Shown here: piece after piece, positions 18,805 through 28,054 of the stretch
Numbering within the stretch: position 1 is the first letter of the stretch
Layout: each line of letters starts with the position of its first letter
Origin: an uncultured Oscillospiraceae bacterium
GTDB lineage: Bacteria; Bacillota; Clostridia; Oscillospirales; Oscillospiraceae
DNA length: 64,000 nt
Direction: 5' to 3'
Assembly (NCBI GenBank): GCA_949841355.1
Contig: CATKZP010000006.1
Coordinates: 62,001-126,000 of the forward strand
Translations under genes and position numbers: made by a program
Notes under the pieces: generated by a model
What the model saw: only the letters and a program-made list of their open reading frames with translations
What the model was told of the DNA's origin: nothing
The model's database searches: none

Positions 18805-19485
18805 ATGACCTATGACTGCTTGATTATTGATGACGAAAAGCTGCTGGCGGACAGCACAGCGGAATATTTTGGCCTTTTTGGCGTTGAAACCGCAGTAGCG
18901 TACGGCGCCTCTGAATGCCGGAGCTTTTTCAGAGAGAACTCGGCGCGGCTGCTTCTCCTGGACATCAACCTGGGCGACGGCAGCGGATTTGATCTGTGCA
19001 GGTCGCTTCGAGAGTCCACGGATATTCCCATCCTGGTCATCTCCGCCCGAACCAGCGGCGATGACCAGATCATCGCCCTGAGCATCGGCGGGGACGACTA
19101 CATCCAAAAACCCTATTCCCTCAGTGTCCTGCTTGCTAAAGTCAAGGCAGTGCTGAAGCGCTGCGGAAAAAGAGAGGATGCAAACCACGCGGACGGGCTG
19201 CTGACCGTGGATTTTGATGCCCGGCAGGTTCTTGTCAACGGGATGCCTGTCAGGCTGACGGCGCTGGAGTTTAAGCTGCTGGCCTATCTGATCCGAAACG
19301 AGGACAGGATGATCCCCAAACAGGAGCTGTTTGAAAAGGTCTGGGAGGACAGCTTCACCGGTGACGGTACGCTGAACGTGCACATCCGCAAGATTTGGGA
19401 GGCCATTGAGCGGGAACCGGGCAGCCCGGAATATATTCTCACAGTATGGGGCGAGGGCTACCGCTTCCAAGGGGGCCGCACATGA
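18805..19485 (+). CDS. OmpR-type response regulator (VanR-like)
   Basis: YDCLIIDDEKLLADSTAEYFGLFGVET...LLLDINLGDGSGFDLC...winged-helix. Confidence 0.9.
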   Translation: MTYDCLIIDDEKLLADSTAEYFGLFGVETAVAYGASECRSFFRENSARLLLLDINLGDGSGFDLCRSLRESTDIPILVISARTSGDDQIIALSIGGDDYIQKPYSLSVLLAKVKAVLKRCGKREDANHADGLLTVDFDARQVLVNGMPVRLTALEFKLLAYLIRNEDRMIPKQELFEKVWEDSFTGDGTLNVHIRKIWEAIEREPGSPEYILTVWGEGYRFQGGRT

Positions 19486-20700
19486 GAGGCCGCGCTTTAT
19501 TCGCGGGGCTGCTCCTGATATTTGGGTGGAGTTTGCTGCTCTGATCTCCTTCTGGGCCCATGGAGCCGAGCGGACTCAGGACACGGTGGCGGTCAATGAA
19601 ATCGTGCACGCGGTGCAGCGTGACTGGGGCTCATTGGTGGATCGCGTGGATGACACCGGCCTTGATTATGTGGTGCTGGATGCCGGTGGAACGGTCCGAT
19701 ACCGAACAAGGCCGGGACTGAGTGAAAGCGTCAATGTTGCAGTTGCCCAAGGGATACGATGCTGAATGTTGAAATCAGCGGAAAGCCTGTGGGAATGCTC
19801 ATCATTTACAACGACGCTTCTGCGATGCTCCGATCAGAAAAGCAGCTCGTTGTTTTTGTCGTGACGGCGGTAATACTCCTGCAATTAGGGATCTGCGCAG
19901 GGTATTTCTGCTTGATGCACCACACCATGGTAATACCCTTTCGCAGGCTGGAGCGGTTTGCTCAGCGTGTGGCGGGCGGCAACCTAGACATCCCGCTGGA
20001 AATGGAACGGCACAACCTGTTTGGGGCGTTTACCGAGAGCTTTGACCTCATGCGGGCCGAGCTGAAACGGGCCCGGATCGCCAAGGCAAAGGCCAACTCC
20101 GCTAAAAAGGAGCTGGTGGCCAAGCTGTCCCACGACATCAAAACGCCGATAGCCAGCATCAAAGCCGCGTCCGAGGTGGGAGCGGCTCTTTGGCGGCGGA
20201 TGCCAAAAACCGGGAGAATTACTAGCAGATCGTCTGAAAGGTGGATCAGATTAACACGCTGGTAACCAACCTGTTTTCCGCTACGCTGGAGGAGCTCCAG
20301 GAGCTGAGTGTTACGCCATCGGATATGAAAAGCGGAGAGCTGCGCACCCTGCTGGAAAACGCCAATCACCTGCGCCGGGCCGCGCTGCCTGGGATCCCGG
20401 ACTGCCTCCTGTCTGCGTACAGGTTCCGCCTGCAAGAGATTTTTGACAACATTTTTGCCAACTCTTAATAAATACGCAGGCACAGACATTGACGTAAAGG
20501 CGAAATTGGAGGAGCGATATTTGACCGTCTGCGTGGAGGACTGCGGCGGTGGTGTCACGGAGGAGGAGCTGCCCCACCTGAAAGAGAAATTCAAGCGGGG
20601 CGGGAGCGTGGAGGGCATCGAAGGCGCTGGCCTGGGCCTGTACATCTCCGACCACTGCATGCGGGAAATGGGCGGACAGCTGGTGCTGAAAAACGGGACC
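19482..20700 (+). pseudogene. Disrupted VanS-like sensor histidine kinase
   Basis: Kinase homology spread over at least four reading-frame segments (MRGRALFAGLLLIFGWSLLL*; VNEIVHAVQRDWGSLVDRVDDTGLDYVVLD; LVAKLSHDIKTPIASIKAASEVG; EERYLTVCVEDCGGGVTEEELPHL...GAGLGLYISDHC); 3' end breaks into unrelated sequence. Confidence 0.85.
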
Positions 20701-20729
20701 GAGAGTGGAGGTATGGATCGCCCTGAGTC

Positions 20730-21190
20730 GTGGAGTTTAAGGTGGCGAAGGTGTGGCGGCACCAGTGCGGGGTGGCGTCGGGGACGCCGATCCGCACCGC
20801 GATCTGGTGAAAGTGCTCCCGGTAGCGCTCGCTTGAGAGGGGCTTTCCGCGCTCATCACATATGATGGCCTCGCCGCCCCGCTCCATCCAGTTCATGAGG
20901 TACGGACGGATTTTCGGGTGGACGGGGACAATCCGGTTCCGTCCTGATTCTGTCTTAAGCCTGCCCTGTAAATAGCCGCCCTCCTCCGGGTGGAAAGAAA
21001 ACCGGGTCAGCTTCAAAAACTCCGACACCCGGAAGCCGGTATAGCAGAGCATCAGGGCCGTATCAGCCCAGGGGACGCCGGAGGCGGCAAGCTGGGAGAG
21101 CTGGTCCAGCTGCAAATCGTTCAGCGCGTTGCGGGGCCGCTTCGCCTCAACGGACGGAATGTCCAGGTATTGGGAATCTAAAGATTAGCC
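20730..21190 (-). pseudogene. Tyrosine recombinase/integrase remnant
   Basis: LMLCYTGFRVSEFLKLTRFSF...GRNRIVPVHPKIRPYL...PHWCRHTFATL (R and HxxR motifs), truncated at both ends. Confidence 0.75.
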
Positions 21191-21322
21191 CAATTCACGA
21201 GAAAATTCTTCGTTACATTGCTGTAGATAATGATGAGGTTCCGTAACGATGGTTTCAAAAATGTAGTAGAGACAGTCGATACGGTGTATTGCAGAAAATC
21301 TGAACAAACGAAGGAATCTACA

Positions 21323-21682
21323 ATGAAATCATTATTTGAGGAACTGGGCGGCACCTATCATCAAAAAGGCGATTATTTACTGCCTAATTTACTCCCACCG
21401 GGAAGCATTTCTGTTGGTATCTGGGACCAGCGGCGGAAGCACTACCTGAAAACGCAAAGGGAGCCTATCTACACCGCTCTACTTCTCAGCGGCAAGCTGG
21501 ACAATCACCTGTCTGAAATTGATGCCCAAGCAGACGCCATGGTTTTTCAGTTGGTAAAGCAGATGGCGGAGCAGGAGGGTATTACTGAACAGCTCAAAGC
21601 TGACAATCAGATGGAATGGGTGAGGCGAATAAACAGCATCCGAAATCGGGTAGAGGAAATTGTCTACGATGAATTAATTTAA
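21323..21682 (+). CDS. TnpV-like transposon-encoded protein
   Basis: MKSLFEELGGTYHQKGDYLLPNLLPPGSISVGIWDQRRKHYLKTQREPIYTALLLSGKLDNHL. Confidence 0.8.
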   Translation: MKSLFEELGGTYHQKGDYLLPNLLPPGSISVGIWDQRRKHYLKTQREPIYTALLLSGKLDNHLSEIDAQADAMVFQLVKQMAEQEGITEQLKADNQMEWVRRINSIRNRVEEIVYDELI

Positions 21683-21747
21683 TTCTTTGTGAATGTAGTT
21701 TATATGAAGAATTGTTTCCGCAAATCTCCATTTTATAGACAGGAATA

Positions 21748-23232
21748 TTTTTCGACCGGCCGAGTTTCCGCCAGATGGAGCAGATGATCGAAGCCGGCGA
21801 GGTGGGGACGGTCATTGTCAAGGATATGTCCCGGCTGGGCCGGAATTATCTGCAAGTGGGGATGTATACGGATATTGTGTTCGTGGAGAATGATGTGCGG
21901 TTTATCGCTGTTAATGACAACGTGGACTCAGCGGTACAGACCGAGTTTGACATGACCCCGATCCGCAATTTTTGTAACGAACTTTACGCCCGAGATACCG
22001 CCAAGAAGATCAAATCCACGTTCAAAATGAAAGGCGAGAGCGGCGGGCACCTCACCACAAATCCCCCGTTCGGCTACGTCAAGGACGAACAGGATAAGGA
22101 TAAGTGGCTAATCGACGGGGAAGCCGCTAAAACGGTTCGGTACATCTTCAAGCTGTGCTGTGACGGCCTTGGCCCCACGCAGATTGCCAACCGGCTGAGG
22201 CGGGAGCAGATACTCACCCCCACGGCGTACAAAGCCCAGCAGCGGGGTGAATTGCTTCCAGAATGGCCCTTCCAGTGGGCGCAGAAAACTGTATCCGGGA
22301 TTTTGGACAAGGTAGAGTACCTGGGCCATACGGAGAATTTCAAGACCGCATCCAAGAACTATCGCAGTAAGAAGCGGGTCAAGACTGCCAAGGAGGAGCG
22401 CAAGCTGTTTCGGGACACCCACCCGGCCATCGTGGATGAACACACTTTCCAGGTGGTACAGGAGATACGATCTCACCGCCACAGGCCGACGGCTACGGGA
22501 AAGGTCAGCATTTTCTCTGGCAAGGTATTTTGCGCCGACTGCGGGGCAAAGCTGCAATACAATACGGCCAACAGCTTTTCAGCGAATCAGGATTTCTTCA
22601 ACTGTGGCAACTATCGCAGCAACACCGGGACTTGCACCGCCCACTTTATCCGGGCAGTGACACTGGAGAAGATCGTGCTGGCCCACATGAAGCGTGTCCT
22701 GGCCTATGTCCAGCAGTTTGAAACGGCCTTTGTCAAACGGGAGATGGAAAAAGCCAACCTCAAGCACCAGACCTCTGTGGAAAAGGCTAAGCTGGACATT
22801 GTGATGCTGAAACGGCGGGACGAGGACTTGGATGTGCTGTTCAAGCGCATCTACGAGGACATGGTGGCGGGACGACTCAGCCCGGAAGGGTTTGACAAGC
22901 TCTCCACGCAGTACGAGGAGGAGCAAAAACAGGTGCGGCAGATCATTGGGGAACTGCAATCGCTGATCGACGATGGCGAACAGGAGGTCCACGACCTCCG
23001 GCAATTCCTGAAAAGCGTCCGCAAGTATACCGACCCGGAAGAACTGACGGCGGAAATGCTGAACGAACTGATTGACAAGATCATCGTCCACGCTCCTGAT
23101 AAGAGCAGTGGGCACCGCAGACAAAAGATTGAGATTTACTACAAGGCCGCTGGGATCATCGACATCGCTGACGACCGCTGCGAAGCTGGGGACGGCAGGG
23201 GCCAGTGGCGCAAAGAGCGAAAAACGGCCTGA
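21748..23232 (+). pseudogene. Large serine recombinase lacking its N-terminal catalytic segment
   Basis: Frame enters abruptly at FFDRPSFRQMEQMIEAGEVGTVIVKDMSRLGRNYLQVG after an in-frame TAG at 21736; Zn-ribbon CADCGAKLQYNTANSFSANQDFFNCGNY present; catalytic-Ser motif absent. Confidence 0.8.
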
Positions 23233-23614
23233 AAAGGCAGGACTGTGACCTTTTACAGTCACAGCCCTGCCGTACATAGAATACTTCGTTGCGGAGCCGC
23301 CCCCGCTTTCCTTATGCGCCCAGCGGAGCGGGCGCAAGGGCCGACAAGCCGCCAACGGCGGCGCAGTCGGCCCCATTGAGCAGGAGCGGGACTTACTCGG
23401 CGGCGGTAGCTGCTGGCGGCGGTGGCCTTGTTTGCGGCTGATAGCATAAAACGCCCGACAAGGCCCATAGAAGCCCCTAGGAGCGTTTTAGGCCCTAGGC
23501 AATACCCCAACTACCAACGCCGCAAAAGCCGCCTAGCGGCCCTTACAAGCGGCCTAGCGGCGGCGGTAGCAAAAAAGACGGGGAGCGGCTAGGCCGTTCC
23601 CCCTGTCTGGTGTA

Positions 23615-24601
23615 TTAGTCGTTCCTCTGTACGTTCTTTCTCGGCCCGCACCTAGTTAGGCTTTCAAGCGGATTGTTCTCTATAAACCGTTCCTTTACAG
23701 AGTTAGCGTAAACGTGCATATAATGCTCACTCATTCTTAGTGTTGTATGCCCTAATACCTTTGATAGCTGTACTACATCGCCGCCGTTTTCATACCATAT
23801 TCTAGCGAATGTGTGCCGCAATCCATGTATATTAGTCCTGTTTACGCCCCTACTCTTTGTAAATTGCCCGTATCCAATACGAAAAGCCCCTTTAGAAACT
23901 TGTTCGCCGCTAATATTGCAGAATAAGTAATCTTCTGGCTCTGTGTCCTTTGTTCGCCACATAGCTATATAGTCTGTTAATACCTTTATCAACTGCGGCG
24001 GTAAATTAACAATTTGGTCTTTTCTGTTTTTTGTGTGCTGATAATGTACTGTACCCTCTTTCAAGTCTATATCTTTCATCCTTATTTCTACAAGTGTACC
24101 CATTCTTGCACCTGTCCCAATTACAAAACAGGAAGCCGCCCAGCTTCTCCACTCTACAAAGTTAGCTTGCTTATCAGGTTTTTTTAATAATAGCTTTACT
24201 TCTTCTGCTGAATAGTCTTTTTCCTTTGTAGTATCATCTTGTTCTCTAGTCTTTACAAGTCTTATTTTACAATGTTCTGTTAGATAGTTGTGATTATCTT
24301 CCATACACCAATTCATAAAGGCTCTTAATATGATTAGATAATGATTGATTGATTTTGTTTTCAATCCTTCTTCACGCATAGCCGCCGCCCATTCTGGAAA
24401 CATAGCCCCGTAAATATCGCCTATGTATTCTACCCTGTCCCCAAAATACCGACAAAACTTTTTATAGCCATACTCATATGTTTGTATTGTTTCCTGCACT
24501 GCCCCTAGTGCTTTCTTTTCTGTTATAAACCTATGCCATATATTATCTGTCCATTCTTTTACATCTTCTTCTACTGTCCTTTGTAATCTCCTTTTCGGCA
24601 T
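23615..24601 (-). CDS. Site-specific tyrosine recombinase/integrase
   Basis: GTGARMGTLVEIRMKDIDL, HGLRHTFARIWYENGGDVVQLSKVLGHTTLRMSEHYMHV; start at MPKRRLQR after GGGGGT. Confidence 0.9.
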   Translation of the reverse strand: MPKRRLQRTVEEDVKEWTDNIWHRFITEKKALGAVQETIQTYEYGYKKFCRYFGDRVEYIGDIYGAMFPEWAAAMREEGLKTKSINHYLIILRAFMNWCMEDNHNYLTEHCKIRLVKTREQDDTTKEKDYSAEEVKLLLKKPDKQANFVEWRSWAASCFVIGTGARMGTLVEIRMKDIDLKEGTVHYQHTKNRKDQIVNLPPQLIKVLTDYIAMWRTKDTEPEDYLFCNISGEQVSKGAFRIGYGQFTKSRGVNRTNIHGLRHTFARIWYENGGDVVQLSKVLGHTTLRMSEHYMHVYANSVKERFIENNPLESLTRCGPRKNVQRND

Positions 24602-24612
24602 GGTAAAACCCC

Positions 24613-24710
24613 CTTTTCTATATCGTAATTGAACAATCATGATAAAAATTTATCTTGATTTTATCATCGTGATTAGTATACGTCAAGAAGAAAATCACGA
24701 TATAGAAAAG
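24613..24710. promoter_or_regulatory. Candidate integrase promoter/operator region with imperfect inverted repeat
   Basis: cttttctatatcgtaatt (24613-24630) versus reverse complement of aatcacgatatagaaaag (24693-24710), one mismatch in 18; ATCRTGAT-like words between the arms. Confidence 0.6.
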
Positions 24711-25044
24711 TGCTTTGTACAAAAAGTAAAAACCTTGCATTTCAACGGTTTTTAGGTTTTATATCATGATTTCAGAATAAATTTTTTTAATCGGTGGTTG
24801 CTTATCACCGTGTACCCTTTGTTCCTCTCCACGCGGAATACTGGCATGGTTCTCCGCTCCTTTCGGTGTATGGACATGAAAAAACGCCGCAGATTTTGGA
24901 AACCTACGGCGCGGAAAATCCCCCACTTAAAAACGCCATATCAAGGCTTGTCCAACCTTGCTACGGCGTTTTTGGTGTAATTATAGGGGCTGTTTAATTG
25001 TCTTTAAGATGTGTGAAATTCGCATGATTTCAGGGATTACCCTT

Positions 25045-25235
25045 GTTTTGCATATATTGACGGCTCTACCGGTCCCACCGGCCCTAACGTCACAGCCACC
25101 TACACCTTTGCTTCAAATTACACGGGAGGCACCGTCCTCCCCGATTCATTAGGCGACGCTCTATTAGGTGTCACGGTGCCTTTGTCGAATGTCGGGCAGA
25201 GCTCCACAAAGATTGACCTCGATAAAGCCAGCAGC
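25045..25235 (+). pseudogene. Fragment of a collagen-like (GXY) / BclA-type surface protein C-terminus
   Basis: Frame reads DGSTGPTGPNVTATYTFASNYTGGTVLPDSLGDALLGVTVPLSNVGQSSTKIDLD. Confidence 0.6.
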
Positions 25236-25259
25236 GAGTTTATTTCAAAAATAGAAAGA

Positions 25260-25295
25260 GAGCCGCAGTGCTGGGTCGAATCAGCACTGCGGCTC
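25260..25295. terminator. Perfect 13-bp hairpin (possible terminator, T-rich on the minus-strand side)
   Basis: gagccgcagtgct gggtcgaatc agcactgcggctc. Confidence 0.55.
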
Positions 25296-25674
25296 ATAAA
25301 AGTTATGTGGAGATACCCGGAAAAGCCGTCTTGGAACTTCGCCGCGTGTTTGGCCTCCCGGTTGGCTGGTATCTATAGAGCACGATATGAGGTCTACCAT
25401 CCTTGTTAAGAATCTTTCGTAGAGTTTCTTTTATTCCAAGTTTTCTTTTCCCTTGGCGAAGGGATATCCTTGTAAGGCTGACCCCTGATGCGGACATTTC
25501 ATAGATCAATCAAACGATTTCTGCCTGCTCCTCATGAATGATGAATTTTCCTTCCTGGTCATGGGTGGATCCATAGCATATCCGCTGATAGTAGTTGGAA
25601 TCTGGATTCTGAGGAATAACTCTCATCCTGCGCTAGGGCACAGACCAACATCAGCATAAATTCGGAGCTTTCGT

Positions 25675-26913
25675 ATGCAATTAAAATATCACACGGTAAC
25701 GATAGAGGACCTGGTGCCAGCGGAACATTTTCTGCGGAAATTGGAAGCGGCTGTGGACTTATCGTTTGTGTATGAAGAGACAGCCCACCTGTACCGCCGG
25801 AGGTACGGCCGACCGCCCATAGACCCGGTGGTGATGGTGAAATACCTGTTGTTGGGATTTTTGTACGGCATTCCCTCGGAGTGGCAGATTGAGGCGCGGT
25901 GCGCGAACAGCAACGCGTTTCGTTGGTATCTCGGGATAGACCTGGACGAACGAGTGCTGGATCACAGCACAATCAGCCAGTTGCGGCGTCGGTAGCCTGC
26001 GTTTCGGAAGCAGGAAATTAACGTGCCAGAGGAGACGAGGAACTATTGGGAGCTGCTGGATGCCTGCGAGGAGGAGGAGCTAGAAGAGCTGAAACGGCGG
26101 ACGGGGAAGCGCCGGGCGAAGCGGACAAAACAGATCAAAAAGGACAAGCGCCGTTCCCGAAAGAAGGTGAGCTGTACCAATCCGGAGTCGGGCTACATGA
26201 AGCGGCCCGGCAAGCCCAGCGGATTTTATTGCCTGTCTCACCAGACTGCTGACCCAGACCACGGTATTATCACCGCTGTAACCGTGACACCGGGGGGTGT
26301 TCATGACTCACGGCCTTATTTTGAGCAGCTGGAGCATGTCTATAAACATGTTGTGCCGCTGAAGGCCGCTACGGCGGACTCCGCCTATGACTTCCCGCTG
26401 GCGCACCAAGCACTGGAGAAACTGGGCATTGACTTCTTTGTTGTGCCCCAGCCTGCCCACGACCGCACGAAAGCTGAATTGAAACGGGATGCATCTGCTT
26501 ATAATGAACCGCGAGACGTATACTTGTGCCCCAACGGAAAAGAACTTCGGCGCAAGCGGCTGTACCGCAGCAGCAGCGGGCTGTTCTGGGAATACTAGGT
26601 GGAAAAGAAAGACTGCGGTGGTTGTCCTTTGCGGCAGAAGTGTTTGAATGAGACGGACAAGGCCGGCGCCAGAAAGCTCCAGGACAGTTATTTCAAAGCG
26701 GTTGTCCAGCGGCATTTTTCCAGGCGGTGGGAGCCGGAATACCGGGAGGCGCTGAAGCAGCTGCAGATCTGGTGCGAGGGCACGTTTGCCGCGCAGAAAT
26801 GGGGACACAATCTGACACGTCTCCTACGACGAGGCCTAGAGGCAGCGGAGGACCACTGCCTCCTTTCTGCCGCGGCCCTGAACCTCAAAAGAATGTTAAA
26901 ATACTCAGTGTGA
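25675..26913 (+). pseudogene. IS1182-family transposase with two in-frame TAG stops and an internal deletion
   Basis: One continuous frame over three segments: IEDLVPAEHFLRKLEAAVDLSFVYEETAHLY...; VPEETRNYWELLD...ATADSAYDFPLAHQALEKLGIDFFVVPQPAH; CGGCPLRQKCLN...RRWEPEYREALKQLQIWCEGTFAAQKWGHNLTRLLRRGLEAAEDHCLL. Confidence 0.85.
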
Positions 26914-27433
26914 CGCCGATGGGCGTCTTTTTTCTTGCCGCAAACCTCGCTGATCTCTCAAATCCTGGCACTTTGTCAACGGCTCCCACACGGGGCAGAT
27001 CGCCCATGAGGGCAGTAAGCTTTTCCTGGGCCTCATCCGGCTTTTGCTGTGGGCCTCTATGCGGGAAATGATAAATTGATGGATATTTGCCGTCTGCCGC
27101 TTGGGTGCCCCTGGTAGCCAGCAGGCAGATTTCTGTGTTCCCCCTTGTCCAAAAGCCCAGCCTGCAAAGCTAGCTATCCGCTTTTTAGTTCTTTTTCAGG
27201 CAGACAAAGGCCACGCTCTTACTAGGTAAAGCCTCATTCCTTAATGAGCCGTAAAGTCTCGGGGAGCCGTGGGAATGTAGTCCACAAAAAAGCGCGCTGT
27301 CTCGGGCGGCCAGATCTGCCACCGGGAGCCCACATAACTCGTCAATCGTTATCGTGGGATAGTGCCGCTCTGCCGCACCTTGCAGGCTCTTTTGATGAGG
27401 GATCGGCGTAAATGATAGAATAGTCTCCGATCG

Positions 27434-27886
27434 TTACACTCCTTTCTGCCCGGCCTTGACTGCCTCCCCAGCCAGACGGATGCGCCCCGTGGCCGGGGCA
27501 TAGAAAGCCAGGGCGGTTTCAAAGGAGACAAAGCGGCGGCCCCTGCTGACGGCAGCCACGGCGGCGGTGGCGGAGCGAGTGCAGATGTCGGTAACGATCT
27601 TTCCGGGCCGGGTATAGGTTTTGATGAGATACTCGCACAGCTCCACGGGTTTCTAGGTGGGATGGACGGTGCGCTGTACGAAAAGGTTTCCAAGAAAGCG
27701 CAGGTCGTCCTCCGAACCGTTGCTGAAACGCAGGAATCTTCTATAGCCGGGGCTGCTGCTCCCCTCACGGGAAATTTTCTTATAGGGCTTGCCCTGTTCA
27801 AACTGCGGATCATAATAGGGGAGTTTTCCGTTGAAAAATGCAGTTTGGCGTGTTATAATCAACTGCGCAAAATCAGAAGAAGTCAT
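27434..27886 (-). pseudogene. DNA methyltransferase C-terminal remnant (N4/N6 type)
   Basis: VHPT[TAG]KPVELCEYLIKTYTRPGKIVTDICTRSATAAVAAVSRGRRFVSFE matches the HPTQKP...LIKTYTxPGxxVLDxxxGSGTTxVA family pattern. Confidence 0.65.
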
Positions 27887-28054
27887 GGGAGGTGCATTTC
27901 AACGCTGGAGGAACAGTGCCAGTAAAGTCCGGCGGCGCGTCGGCACATCATCAGATGGAGAACCGCGTATTCCGCAGAGAAATAAGAGCACAAGGAGGGT
28001 ATCTCACAAAATAAAACGCACAAATCAAAAAACATTCGGCTCATCGCCTTCACT

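Noticed and set aside
23300-23600. Short GC-rich repeated words (gcctagcggc, ggcggcggtagc)
   Set aside because: Probably hairpins or terminator of the integrase plus compositional bias; no clear larger structure
25303-25509. 68-aa minus ORF (KLGIKETLRKILNKDGRPHIVLYRYQPTGRPN)
   Set aside because: Looks like a gene fragment but the family could not be recognised
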